Origin: Chitiniphilus purpureus
GTDB taxonomy: Bacteria; Pseudomonadota; Gammaproteobacteria; Burkholderiales; Chitinibacteraceae
Length of the DNA: 64,000 nt
Direction of reading: 5' to 3'
Assembly (NCBI RefSeq): GCF_025642115.1
Contig: NZ_CP106753.1
Coordinates: 1,511,501 to 1,575,500 of the forward strand
The notes below the pieces were generated by a model that did not search any database, was not told the origin of the DNA, and saw only the letters and a program-made list of their open reading frames with translations. Shown in pieces: positions 48,976-57,773 of this stretch (positions are counted from its first letter, which is position 1; every line of letters starts with the position of its first letter). A program made the translations under genes and the position numbers.

Positions 48976-49836
48976 ATGATGCGGCGGACAGCAGGATGGC
49001 AATGGCTGGGCGCGGGCTTGCTTGCGCTATCGATGATGGGCGCATCGGCGCAGGAACAGCGTATCCGTACGCCGTATCTGGAAGGCTGGCAGCAGGTCGA
49101 GCTTGCGACCATGGAGCGCCAGGCGGCAACCTTCCCCGGTGTCTACTGGATCGCCGGCCCCACGGCGCGCAAGGTGGTGGCGCTGACGTTCGACGACGGC
49201 CCCAATGAGGGCAATACGTTGCCGTTGTTGAAGGTGCTGAAAAAGCACGGCGTGCGCGCGACGTTCTTCCAGCTGGGGATGTGGGTCGAGCGGTATCCGG
49301 ACCTGGCGCGCGCCGTGCAGGCCGACGGCCATGTCATCGGCAATCACAGCTACGATCATCCGTATTCCAGCAAGCTGCTGCCCAGCGCGCTGTGGGAGGA
49401 TCAGGTGGCCAAGACACAGGCCATCATGAAGAAGACGCTGGGCGTGGAGCCCACGCTGTATCGCGCGCCCTACGGCGAGATCACCGATGAGCAGATCAAG
49501 CTGCTGACGAGCAAGGGCTTGAAGGTCATTTCCTGGTCGGTGGATACCCGTGACTGGTTGGCGGCCCGCAGCTTCAACGGCGACAGCATGATCGAGCGCA
49601 TGGCGATGGACTACATCAACGAAGAGGCCATTGTACTGATGCATGATGGCGGCGGCCCGCGCCAGCATACGGTGGCCGCGGTCGACCGCATGCTCGGGCT
49701 GCTCAAGCGTGCGGGGTACCGGTTCATCACTGTCGACGAGTTGCTCGGCGTGCCGGCGAGGCTGGATGGGCCGAAGGTCGAGGTGGTCCCGGCCGCTCGG
49801 GCGACTACCGTTACCGAGGCGGTGCCGGGCAAGTGA
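48976..49836 (+). CDS. secreted polysaccharide deacetylase (NodB domain)
   Basis: A 286-residue family 4 carbohydrate esterase with a signal peptide ending near SMMGASAQ. All five motifs are present: TFDDGP (71-76), HSYDHP with metal ligands H124 and H128, RAPYG (163-167), DTRDW (190-194) and LMHDG (221-225). It should remove N-acetyl groups from chitin-like oligomers or peptidoglycan outside the cytoplasm. AGGTGG precedes the first of two consecutive ATGs. It sits after the sugar ABC operon but behind a terminator, so any functional link is by theme only. Confidence 0.9.
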   Translation: MMRRTAGWQWLGAGLLALSMMGASAQEQRIRTPYLEGWQQVELATMERQAATFPGVYWIAGPTARKVVALTFDDGPNEGNTLPLLKVLKKHGVRATFFQLGMWVERYPDLARAVQADGHVIGNHSYDHPYSSKLLPSALWEDQVAKTQAIMKKTLGVEPTLYRAPYGEITDEQIKLLTSKGLKVISWSVDTRDWLAARSFNGDSMIERMAMDYINEEAIVLMHDGGGPRQHTVAAVDRMLGLLKRAGYRFITVDELLGVPARLDGPKVEVVPAARATTVTEAVPGK

Positions 49837-49856
49837 TAGCGGTGCGGCACCCAACA

Positions 49857-49882
49857 AAAAACCGGCCCTGGCGGCCGGTTTT
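49857..49882. terminator. bidirectional terminator between the deacetylase gene and thrC
   Basis: AAAACCGGCC/GGCCGGTTTT stem with a CTGGC loop between two convergent genes. A- and T-rich stem ends serve both strands. Confidence 0.85.
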
Positions 49883-49894
49883 CTGTTGCCGATC

Positions 49895-51328
49895 TCAGCG
49901 GTCGAGGTACCCGGCCACGTAGCGTTTCAGCGCCTCGGCATCGGCCTCCAACACGTCGAAGCGCTGCGGCAGGTCTTCCAGACCGGCCAGATCATGCGGG
50001 CGCTGGGGCGGGCTGCCCAGTGCCTCCTGCATGGTCGCCTCGAACTTGGCCGGCAGGGCGGTTTCCAGGATCACCATGGTGACGCCGGACTCGCGGTGTG
50101 CCTTGGCAGCGAGATAACCGTCGGCCGTGTGCGGGTCGATCTCGACGCCGTACCTGGCCTTCACCTCGCGGATGCTGGCGATGCGATCGGCGTGGCTGCT
50201 CTTTTCCGAGCGGAAGCCATACTCATCATGCATGCGGGCGAAATCGGCGTCCGACAGCTTGAAGCCACGGCCGGCGTCGACTTCGCGCCACAGCGCGGCG
50301 AGCTTGGCACCATCGCGACCGATCAGGTCGAACACGAAGCGCTCGAGGTTGGAGGCCTTGGTGATGTCCATCGACGGGCTGGACGTCTCGTAGGTGCGCT
50401 CCAGGCCACGTGGGAAATAGCCTCCGGTCTTGAAGAACTCGTCGAGCACGTCATTCTCGTTGGTCGCCACGATCAGCCGGCGGATCGGCAAGCCCATCTG
50501 ACGCGCAATGTGGCCGGCGCAGACGTTGCCGAAGTTGCCGGACGGCACGCAGAAGTCGACCGGCTCGCCGACTGTCTTCGCCACGGCGAAATAGCCTTTG
50601 AAGTAGTACACCACCTGCGCGACGACGCGGCCCCAGTTGATCGAGTTGACAGCGCCGACCTTGTACCGGGCCTTGAACGCGGCATCGTTGTTCACCGCCT
50701 TGACCATGTCCTGGCAGGCATCGAAGAAGCCGGTGACCGCGATATTGTGGATATTGGCGTCCTGCAGGCTGAACATCTGTGCGCGCTGGAACGGGCTCAT
50801 CTTGCCATGGGGCGAGAGCATGAACACATTCACGCCGTGCTTGCCGCGCATCGCGTATTCGGCCGCGGAGCCGGTGTCGCCCGAGGTGGCACCGACGATG
50901 TTGATCGCCTCACCACGCTGCGCCAGCACGTACTCGAACAGGTTGCCCAGGAGCTGCATTGCCATGTCCTTGAACGCCAGCGTCGGGCCGTTCGACAGCT
51001 CCTCGATGTAAAGGCCGTCCTCCAGCTTCACCACCGGGGTGATCTGGTCGGCACGGGCGGGGTCACGGCCGTGGCGGTAGACGTCGGCGGTGTAGGTCCG
51101 GTCGATCAGCGCCTTCAGGTCGGCGGCGGGAATGTCGTCGACGAAGCGGCCGATGATGGCGAACGCCAGGTCGCGGTAGTCCAGTTGCGACAACGCCTGC
51201 AGTTCGGCGAGGTCGAGCCGGGGGTACGATTCGGCGATGGCAAGGCCGCCATCGGGTGCAAGGCCGCCGAGCAGGATGTCGGAGAAGCGCTGCGGGGCCA
51301 TGCCGCCGCGGGTGGAGATGTAATGCAT
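49895..51328 (-). CDS. thrC: threonine synthase
   Basis: A 477-residue PLP enzyme converting O-phosphohomoserine to threonine. MHYISTRGGMAPQRFSDILL is the family start. The PLP lysine is in GPTLAFKDMAMQLLG. Later motifs are VGATSGDTGSAA and VPSGNFGNVCAG. It follows hom by 54 bases on the same strand, forming a threonine operon. Confidence 0.96.
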   Translation of the reverse strand: MHYISTRGGMAPQRFSDILLGGLAPDGGLAIAESYPRLDLAELQALSQLDYRDLAFAIIGRFVDDIPAADLKALIDRTYTADVYRHGRDPARADQITPVVKLEDGLYIEELSNGPTLAFKDMAMQLLGNLFEYVLAQRGEAINIVGATSGDTGSAAEYAMRGKHGVNVFMLSPHGKMSPFQRAQMFSLQDANIHNIAVTGFFDACQDMVKAVNNDAAFKARYKVGAVNSINWGRVVAQVVYYFKGYFAVAKTVGEPVDFCVPSGNFGNVCAGHIARQMGLPIRRLIVATNENDVLDEFFKTGGYFPRGLERTYETSSPSMDITKASNLERFVFDLIGRDGAKLAALWREVDAGRGFKLSDADFARMHDEYGFRSEKSSHADRIASIREVKARYGVEIDPHTADGYLAAKAHRESGVTMVILETALPAKFEATMQEALGSPPQRPHDLAGLEDLPQRFDVLEADAEALKRYVAGYLDR

Positions 51329-51382
51329 GTTCTGGCTCGTGTGGGGCAGGGCGAGGTGCCCTGCCGGACGTGATACTGGGAT

Positions 51383-52702
51383 TCAGCCGTTCAGGTGTTC
51401 CAGCCGCAGCTTGACCACCTTGCCGTTGATCGCGGGCAAGGCCTCGATCCGGGCAAGGGCGGCATCGACGCGCTTTTCCACGGCAAGATGAGTAATGATG
51501 ACCACGTCGTCGCGGCCGTCGTCGCCGCTGCCATCGCTCGGGCGCTGCAGCATCGCGTCGACCGAGATGTCCTGGTCGGCCAGGATGCGGGTCACGTCGG
51601 CCAGTACGCCGGTCTGGTCCAGCACGTTCAGGCGCAGGTAGTAGCAGGTCTCGACTTCGCTGATCGGCAGGATGGGCAGATCGGCAAGGGCCGAAGGCTG
51701 GAATGCCAGGTGCGGCACGCGGTGTTCCGGATCGGCCGTGGCGAGGCGGGTGATGTCGACGAGATCGGCGATCACCGACGAGGCGGTCGGCTCGGCGCCG
51801 GCGCCCGGACCGTAGTAGAGGGTCGCGCCGACGGCATCGCCCTTGACCAGCACTGCGTTCATCACGCCATCGACATTGGCGATCAGGCGCTTGGCCGGGA
51901 TCAGCGTCGGCGCGACGCGCAGCTCGATGCCCTCGGCACGGCGGCGGGTGACGCCCAAGAGCTTGATACGGTAACCCAGTTCCTGCGCGTACTTGATGTC
52001 GGCGGCCTGCAGTGTGCTGATGCCTTCCAGGTAGGCCTTGTCGAACTGCACCGGGATGCCGAAGGCGATGGCACTCATGATGGTCAGCTTGTGTGCGGCG
52101 TCGTGGCCTTCGATGTCGAAGGTCGGGTCGGCCTCGGCATAGCCCAGGCGCTGCGCTTCGGCCAGCACGTCGGCAAAGGCGGCGCCCTTGTCGCGCATCT
52201 CGGTCAGGATGAAGTTGCTGGTGCCGTTGATGATGCCGGCCACCCATTCGATCTTGTTGGCGGTCAGACCTTCACGCAGCGCCTTGATGATGGGGACACC
52301 GCCTGCCACCGCGGCCTCGAACGCCACCATCACGCCTTTTTCCTGGGCCCGGGCGAAGATCTCGTTGCCGTACTCGGCGATCAGTTTCTTGTTGGCGGTG
52401 ACGACGTGCTTGCCTTGCTCGATGGCGGTCAGCACCACTTCCTTGGCGATGGTGGTGCCGCCGATCAATTCCACCACGATGTCGATCTGCGGGTGCCGGG
52501 CGATCTGCAAGGCATCGTCGTACAGCTCGACATCGGCGCCGACCAGCGCGCGCGCGCGCTCCAGATCGCGGTTGGCCGCGGCGCGGATCACGATGGGCCG
52601 ACCGGCGCGACGCGCGATTTCCTCGCAATTGCGTTTCAAGACGGTCGCCGTGCCGCCACCGACAGTGCCGACACCGCACAAGCCCACGTGAATCGGTTTC
52701 AT
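51383..52702 (-). CDS. hom: homoserine dehydrogenase
   Basis: A 439-residue enzyme reducing aspartate semialdehyde to homoserine. MKPIHVGLCGVGTVGGGTATVL is the nucleotide-binding start. The catalytic region includes NGTSNFILTEM and GYAEADPTFDIEGHDAAHKL. The C-terminal part (from about 350) is an ACT domain for threonine feedback (YYLRLNVLDQTGVLADVTRI). The longer frame to 52756 is not supported. Confidence 0.96.
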   Translation of the reverse strand: MKPIHVGLCGVGTVGGGTATVLKRNCEEIARRAGRPIVIRAAANRDLERARALVGADVELYDDALQIARHPQIDIVVELIGGTTIAKEVVLTAIEQGKHVVTANKKLIAEYGNEIFARAQEKGVMVAFEAAVAGGVPIIKALREGLTANKIEWVAGIINGTSNFILTEMRDKGAAFADVLAEAQRLGYAEADPTFDIEGHDAAHKLTIMSAIAFGIPVQFDKAYLEGISTLQAADIKYAQELGYRIKLLGVTRRRAEGIELRVAPTLIPAKRLIANVDGVMNAVLVKGDAVGATLYYGPGAGAEPTASSVIADLVDITRLATADPEHRVPHLAFQPSALADLPILPISEVETCYYLRLNVLDQTGVLADVTRILADQDISVDAMLQRPSDGSGDDGRDDVVIITHLAVEKRVDAALARIEALPAINGKVVKLRLEHLNG

Positions 52703-52880
52703 TGCTAGTCCTTTCGAAAACCAGGCAGCGCCCTGCGGGCCTTGCTGCCGATACAAAGTTGATCCGCCCGGTCGACGCCATGCGACGACAGCACTGCGCC
52801 CGAGAGTCGGTCGGGCGCGCCGTATCCGGGCCCGGCGCTTGCTGTCCGCGTGGCGCGCGACCTGGAACGGGCGACGCGTA

Positions 52881-54110
52881 TTATGCGGTACCGTGGCGTT
52901 TTCGGTAACCGCCGAGAAAACGTTCCAGCCGCCCCAGCGCGTCCGTCAGATCGTCCACATGCGGCAGGAACACCACGCGGAAATGATCGGGTGCGATCCA
53001 GTTGAAGCCGGTCCCCTGGACCAGCAGCACCTTTTCCTCCTGCAGCAGCTCCAGCATCAGTTGCTGATCGTCCTCCAGCGGGTAGTACTTCGGGTCCAGC
53101 CGGGGGAACATGTACAGCGCCGCCTTGGGTTTGACACAGCTGACCCCAGGAATGGCGGTCAACATCTCCCACGCCAGATCGCGCTGGCGGGTGAGGCGGC
53201 CGTTGGGCGCCACCAGATCGTTGATGCTCTGATAACCGCCAAGCGCGGTCTGGATCGCATACTGCGCCGGCACGTTGGCGCAAAGCCGCATTGTCGACAG
53301 GATGTTGAGGCCGTCAATGTAATCGCGTGCGATCTTCTTGTTGCCCGAAACGATCATCCAGCCGGCGCGGTAGCCGCAGGCCCGATAGTTCTTCGACAGG
53401 CCATTGAAGGTGACGAACAGCACGTCGTCGGCCAGTGAGGCGATCGACGTGTGCGTGGTCCCGTCGTACAACACCTTGTCGTAGATCTCGTCGGCATAGA
53501 TGATCAGATTGTGCTGGCGGGCCAGCTCGACGATCTCCCTGAGCACTTCGTCCGGATACAACGCACCGGTGGGGTTGTTCGGGTTGATGACGACGATGGC
53601 GCGCGTGGCCGGAGTGATCTTGGCGCGCATGTCGTCCAGCGCCGGCAGCCAGCCATTGGCTTCATCACACAGGTAGTGGCGCGGCGTGCCACCGGCAAGG
53701 CTCACCGCGGCGGTCCACAACGGATAGTCCGGAGCCGGCACCAGCACTTCGTCGCCATTGTTCAGCAGGCCCTGCATCGACATCACGATCAGTTCCGACG
53801 CGCCGTTGCCGATGTAGATGTCATCCACCGTCACATCGGCGATCTGCTTTTGCTGGGTGTAGTGCATCACCGCCTTGCGTGCCGGGAACAGCCCCTTGGA
53901 ATCGACGTAGCCCGCCGCGTTGGGCAGATTGCGGATCACGTCCTGCACCACCTCGTCCGGAGCATCGAAACCGAAGTTCGCCAGGTTGCCGATGTTGAGC
54001 TTGATGATGCGATGGCCTTCTTCCTCCATCTGCCGCGCCCGCTCCGGCACTGGCCCGCGGATCTCATAGCAGACATTGAGGAGCTTGTTGGATTTGTGGA
54101 TCTGGGTCAT
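52881..54110 (-). CDS. alaA: alanine aminotransferase AlaA-type PLP enzyme
   Basis: A 409-residue class I aminotransferase. The start MTQIHKSNKLLNVCYEIRGP is characteristic of AlaA (YfbQ), which makes alanine from pyruvate and glutamate. NPNNPTGALYP binds substrate. The PLP lysine is in FNGLSKNYRACGYRAGW. It lies upstream of hom and thrC, an order common in betaproteobacteria; the 178-base gap to hom has no terminator that I can see. Confidence 0.92.
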   Translation of the reverse strand: MTQIHKSNKLLNVCYEIRGPVPERARQMEEEGHRIIKLNIGNLANFGFDAPDEVVQDVIRNLPNAAGYVDSKGLFPARKAVMHYTQQKQIADVTVDDIYIGNGASELIVMSMQGLLNNGDEVLVPAPDYPLWTAAVSLAGGTPRHYLCDEANGWLPALDDMRAKITPATRAIVVINPNNPTGALYPDEVLREIVELARQHNLIIYADEIYDKVLYDGTTHTSIASLADDVLFVTFNGLSKNYRACGYRAGWMIVSGNKKIARDYIDGLNILSTMRLCANVPAQYAIQTALGGYQSINDLVAPNGRLTRQRDLAWEMLTAIPGVSCVKPKAALYMFPRLDPKYYPLEDDQQLMLELLQEEKVLLVQGTGFNWIAPDHFRVVFLPHVDDLTDALGRLERFLGGYRKRHGTA

Positions 54111-54240
54111 GGCGTGGCGAAAGCGCAGGAGGAAACCTGACATTCTATCCAAACCGGACGCGCCGGGCGTATACAGCATGTAAGGACGAGCGGCAAGACA
54201 GTTGGGGTAAACTCGCGCCAGCCCATCCAAGAGCCCGCTC

Positions 54241-54609
54241 ATGAAGCTGCACCACACCACGACCACCCATCTCAACCAATTCACCGGCTACGGCGACGGC
54301 TACGTGATGGTCAACCAGGAGCGCTTCGAAGGCAGCCTGATCGTGACTCCCACCGAAGTGCACAGCTGGCGTCCCACCGACTTCAGCACGCTGGAGGAGG
54401 CCGATTTCGCGATGCTGCTCGAATTCGGGCCGGAGCTGGTGCTGCTGGGAACCGGTGACCGGATCCGCTTTCCCCATCCCCGGCTGTCCCGTGCGCTCGC
54501 CAGTGCCCACGTCGGGCTGGACACCATGGACACCGGCGCGTTGTGCCGTACCTTCAATGTGCTGACCGCCGAAGAGCGCAGGGTGGTGGCACTGGTGCTG
54601 GGGGCCTAG
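54241..54609 (+). CDS. Mth938-like domain protein (DUF498)
   Basis: A 122-residue protein of the Mth938/NDUFAF3-like family. GYGDGYVMVNQERFEGSLIVTP and VLLGTGDRIRFPHPRL are typical, as is VGLDTMDTGALCRTFNVL. Relatives assist respiratory complex I assembly or are uncharacterised. Divergent from alaA. Confidence 0.88.
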   Translation: MKLHHTTTTHLNQFTGYGDGYVMVNQERFEGSLIVTPTEVHSWRPTDFSTLEEADFAMLLEFGPELVLLGTGDRIRFPHPRLSRALASAHVGLDTMDTGALCRTFNVLTAEERRVVALVLGA

Positions 54610-55060
54610 GCTGCGACGAGGATCGGCCCCCCAAGCTGTTGCACTGTTGCGCAGGCCGAAGCATTACGCGCAGCCTGCGTCAGCCACGCCATCGGCGGCA
54701 GCTGGCACCGGATGACGCTGCGCTGCAGCGGACTTCAACCTTTGCTGGATATCGGCCTGGGTGCGAAGCGCACCGGGAAAGCGCAGGCCGTGCCCATCGG
54801 CGACACCGTAGGCCCGCCCCTGGGCACCTCGGTACCGGCCGCCGTCGGTGACGGGGCCAGGGCGGCAAATTGCGCATCATCGGTTTCCCGACTGGATGGC
54901 ACGGCGCGCTGCGCCTGTCCTGCACGGCTTTGCGGTACGCGCCTACAGGCATCCGATGCTGTGCCGCGTAGGCTGAGGTTCAAGCCCGGCAATGCCAGGG
55001 CTCATCTCAACCAGGCGTCGGCACTACGGGCCGCGCTGTACAGCGAAAGGAGTGCTCCAG
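54610..55060 (+). other. 451-bp gap, no gene recognised
   Basis: Open frames here lack recognisable protein features and ribosome sites. The end carries the AAAGGAG ribosome site of the next gene. Nothing else of note. Confidence 0.4.
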
Positions 55061-55579
55061 ATGGCACATGACGATTACGACAAGCGCGATGACCGGGATG
55101 CAAACCGCGATCCCATTTCGGGCGAACCTGGCGCTCATCCCGTCAGCACCGGCGTGGGTGCTGCAGTGGGCGGGGCAGCAGGTATCGGTGCCGCTGCAGC
55201 AGCCGGCGCCGCCGCCGGCTCTGCCGTGGGCCCGGTAGGAACCGCAGTGGGGGCTGCCGTTGGCGCAGTGGTTGGCGGCTTGGCGGGTTCCGCTGCCGGC
55301 GAGCTGGTGAACCCGACGGAAGAGGAAGAGTTCTGGCGCAACAACTACGCGCGCGAGCCCTATGTGGCGCCGGGGAGTGGCTTCGAGCGCTATTCCGCCG
55401 CCTATCGCACCGGCTACGAAGGCCGCGGACGGTTTACCGACCGCACCTTCGACGAGGCCGAGGGCGATCTGCGCGACGACTACTACGCCCGACGCGGGGA
55501 TTCGGCATTGGAATGGGATGATGCCCGTGCCGCTGCGCGTGCCTCGTGGGAGCGGATCGACAAGCGCGCCGGGGTCTGA
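55061..55579 (+). CDS. glycine-zipper protein of unknown function
   Basis: A 172-residue protein. AAAGGAG lies 11 bases before the ATG. The N-terminus is charged (MAHDDYDKRDDRDANRDP), followed by an Ala/Gly-rich double glycine-zipper segment (about 28-80) able to insert in or associate with membranes. The C-terminal half is acidic and aromatic (FERYSAAYRTGYEGRGRFTD, then DDYYARRGDSALEWDDA). It resembles stress-linked glycine-zipper proteins of betaproteobacteria, with no known activity. It has its own terminator. Confidence 0.8.
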   Translation: MAHDDYDKRDDRDANRDPISGEPGAHPVSTGVGAAVGGAAGIGAAAAAGAAAGSAVGPVGTAVGAAVGAVVGGLAGSAAGELVNPTEEEEFWRNNYAREPYVAPGSGFERYSAAYRTGYEGRGRFTDRTFDEAEGDLRDDYYARRGDSALEWDDARAAARASWERIDKRAGV

Positions 55580-55609
55580 GCGGGCCGATCCGAACCAGTG
55601 GGCCGGATA

Positions 55610-55635
55610 AAAAGGAGCACTGCGGTGCTCCTTTT
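55610..55635 (+). terminator. intrinsic terminator of the glycine-zipper gene
   Basis: AAAAGGAGCAC/GTGCTCCTTTT stem of 11 pairs with a TGCG loop, 31 bases past the stop. Confidence 0.85.
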
Positions 55636-56041
55636 GCCTTAGGGGCCATGCAGGTGCAGCGAATGCGCATTTCCAGTGGCCTGATCAGGGATCGCCGCAG
55701 AGATGGCTGTCAGCTTGCGGTTCCATCAGTCGGTGCCCATATCGATTGCGGCTGTCTGCGGCTTGAGCGGGAGAATGTCGGCGACGGGCCGGTTCCGACA
55801 GTGCCTTGCAAAGGGAATGAGGCGCAGCAGTCGGCATGGCTGCGCGGTATTGCACGTTGACATTGCCGATACTGCGCCAGGACACCGAAGAAGAGCAGCT
55901 AACAAACGTTTTTGGCTGCGTCGCACTTACTCGGTATGCACCCTTGTACTGACTGCGTTTGGCGCTTCTTGCCGGAATCGCTGCGTTGGATTTTGCCGGC
56001 CACTCTAAAGAGAGCCAGGGCAGCATGGGTGGACCGGAAGA
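55636..56041. other. 406-bp gap between glycine-zipper gene and tRNA genes
   Basis: No supported gene on either strand. A somewhat AT-richer stretch around 55895-55950 stands out. I see no repeat of a tRNA 3' end that would mark an integrated element. Confidence 0.4.
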
Positions 56042-56128
56042 TGGTGCCCCGAGCCGGGGTCGAACCGGCACAGCCTTTCGGCCGAGGGATTTTAAGTCCC
56101 TTGTGTCTACCAATTTCACCATCGGGGC
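56042..56128 (-). tRNA. tRNA-Leu (anticodon TAA)
   Basis: 87 bases including encoded CCA. The acceptor stem GCCCCGA/TCGGGGC, the long variable arm and the anticodon loop ACTTAAAATC identify a class II leucine tRNA. It is last in the minus-strand group and separated from tRNA-Cys by a terminator-like hairpin. Confidence 0.95.
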
Positions 56129-56165
56129 GGATGGGCAGGGCACTTGGTTTCCCTGCGGCCATTGC

Positions 56166-56194
56166 AAAAAAGCCCGGCGTTACCGGGCTTTTTT
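56166..56194. terminator. terminator-like hairpin between tRNA-Cys and tRNA-Leu
   Basis: AAAAAAGCCCGG/CCGGGCTTTTTT is a perfect 12-pair stem with a five-base loop, with T-runs on both strands. It lies four bases from the CCA end of tRNA-Cys. Confidence 0.8.
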
Positions 56195-56197
56195 GTC

Positions 56198-56271
56198 TGG
56201 AGGCGGGGGTCGGAATCGAACCGGCATAGACGGATTTGCAATCCGCTGCATAACCATTTTGCTACCCCGCC
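56198..56271 (-). tRNA. tRNA-Cys (anticodon GCA)
   Basis: 74 bases including CCA. The acceptor stem is GGCGGGG, the anticodon loop GATTGCAAATC and the T-arm GGTTCGATTCC. Confidence 0.95.
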
Positions 56272-56281
56272 GAAGCTGGAA

Positions 56282-56310
56282 AAAAGGGAAAGTGCAGCAC
56301 TTTCCCTTTT
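56282..56310. terminator. terminator-like hairpin between tRNA-Gly and tRNA-Cys
   Basis: AAAAGGGAAAGT/ACTTTCCCTTTT stem of 12 pairs, loop GCAGC, T-rich ends on both strands. Only 45 bases separate the two tRNA genes, too little for a full separate promoter. Confidence 0.7.
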
Positions 56311-56316
56311 GCAATC

Positions 56317-56392
56317 TGGAGCGGGAAACGAGGCTCGAACTCGCGACCTCAACCTTGGCAAGGTTGCGCTCTACCAACTGAGCTATTCCCGC
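56317..56392 (-). tRNA. tRNA-Gly (anticodon GCC), copy 2
   Basis: 76 bases including CCA, GCGGGAA acceptor stem, anticodon loop CTTGCCAAG. It is identical to the copy at 56419-56494. Confidence 0.96.
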
Positions 56393-56418
56393 GTATTCAT
56401 ATGCAGCGGTGGCGGATT

Positions 56419-56494
56419 TGGAGCGGGAAACGAGGCTCGAACTCGCGACCTCAACCTTGGCAAGGTTGCGCTCTACCAACTGAGCTATTCCCGC
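56419..56494 (-). tRNA. tRNA-Gly (anticodon GCC), copy 1
   Basis: 76 bases including CCA, identical to the next tRNA-Gly gene. First of the tRNA group, about 20 bases after the predicted transcription start. Confidence 0.96.
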
Positions 56495-56521
56495 GTGCCA
56501 TGCACTGCAACAGAGAGGCGC

Positions 56522-56550
56522 ATTATGGTGAGCCGCCTGATGGTTGTCAA
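56522..56550 (-). promoter_or_regulatory. strong sigma-70 promoter of the tRNA group
   Basis: On the minus strand a perfect -35 TTGACA (56545-56550), a 17-base spacer and -10 CATAAT (56522-56527, five of six), placed to start transcription about 20 bases before the first tRNA-Gly. Confidence 0.8.
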
Positions 56551-56709
56551 CACCTGTTAAGGAAATTCGCCGGCAGGCGGCGTATGATAAGCGCTGCCGG
56601 GGTCGGGCCGCGGGATGCGCGGCCATCAGAAGACGATTCCGGCCCAAGGTCGGTTTTTTGATATCGCTACCGCGCGGTCAGCCCGCGGGCTCTGCATGGA
56701 GGAATTCCC

Positions 56710-57624
56710 ATGTCTCGTGTCGTGACGCTTGCCCATTACTACACCCAACCCGAAATCCAGCAGATGGCCGACAAGGTCGGCGACAGTCTGGAGCTGTCGC
56801 TGTTCGCGCGCGATGCGCAGGCGGACATCATCGTTTTCGCCGGTGTGCGCTTCATGGCCGAGACGGCCAAGATCCTCAATCCACAAGCCACCGTCGTGCT
56901 GCCCGATCGCGGTTCGACCTGTTCATTGGTCACCCAGACCGATGTGGCGGCGCTGCAGCGCTGGCGCGAGCAGCACGCCGACCATGTGCACGTGAGCTAC
57001 ATCAACAGCTCGGCCGAGCACAAGGCGTTGTCCGATTGGATCGTGACCAGCCGCAATGTGGACGACATCATTGCCCATTTGTATGCGGAAGGGAAAAAGG
57101 TGATCTTTTCGCCTGACCGCAATATGGGCGCCTACCTCAATTTCCAGCATGGCTACGACATGCCGTTGTGGTCCGCCGTGTGCGAGGTGCATGACAAGTT
57201 CAACCAGCAGGCGCTTGACGAAGCCTTTGCAGCGGTACCGGGGGCGAGGTATCTGATCGCCCACCCGGAAAGCCCGCTGCCCGTCCTGCAACTGGCCGAT
57301 TACGTCGGCTCCACCTCGGGCATGCTCAATTGGGTGAGGAACTATGCGTATGAACCCGACGCGGTGATCTTCGTCGCGACCGAGGACGGCATCCTCTACA
57401 ACATGCGTCTGGCGCGGCCCGATCTGCGCATCGAACAGGCGCCGATCTACGCCGGTTGTCAGTGCAATCAGTGCCCGTATATGAAGATGAATACCATCGA
57501 GGCGGTCAAGCGGGCGCAGCAGGGGCAGGGCGAGGTGATCGATTATCTGAGCCCGGCGCAGATGGATGCGGCACGCCTGCCGATCGAGCGCATGCTGGCG
57601 TTTTCGGAACGCTACTACCGTTGA
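56710..57624 (+). CDS. nadA: quinolinate synthase NadA
   Basis: A 304-residue [4Fe-4S] enzyme condensing iminoaspartate and dihydroxyacetone phosphate to quinolinate in NAD synthesis. LAHYYTQPEIQQMADKVGDS is the family start. Cluster ligands are expected at C71 (GSTCSLV), C158 (SAVCEVH) and one of C250/C252/C255 (GCQCNQCPYMKMNT). A GAGGAATTCCC sequence precedes the ATG. It is followed by a NadM-type gene of the same pathway. Confidence 0.95.
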   Translation: MSRVVTLAHYYTQPEIQQMADKVGDSLELSLFARDAQADIIVFAGVRFMAETAKILNPQATVVLPDRGSTCSLVTQTDVAALQRWREQHADHVHVSYINSSAEHKALSDWIVTSRNVDDIIAHLYAEGKKVIFSPDRNMGAYLNFQHGYDMPLWSAVCEVHDKFNQQALDEAFAAVPGARYLIAHPESPLPVLQLADYVGSTSGMLNWVRNYAYEPDAVIFVATEDGILYNMRLARPDLRIEQAPIYAGCQCNQCPYMKMNTIEAVKRAQQGQGEVIDYLSPAQMDAARLPIERMLAFSERYYR

Positions 57625-57773
57625 TGGCGTAAACGATCCGGGCGCCGCGCGTGCCGAACATGCGGCACTCACCGGCCGATCCATGATGCCTGCCACGCGG
57701 CGCATGCCGGCAACGCGTGCTGCCGTTGCCGATTCTATCGGCGGCCCCCTTCAGGGGGCTGCACGGGCCTGAT

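Noticed and set aside
48976..49836. Deacetylase as part of the sugar ABC operon
   Set aside because: An intrinsic terminator at 48832-48856 and a 160-base gap separate them; only the theme is shared.
54543..55071. Possible small genes in the gap after the Mth938-like gene
   Set aside because: Overlapping arginine/proline-rich frames on both strands without ribosome sites or family features.
55580..56041. Possible remnant of an integrated element beside the tRNA genes
   Set aside because: No integrase fragment and no duplicated tRNA 3' end was seen.
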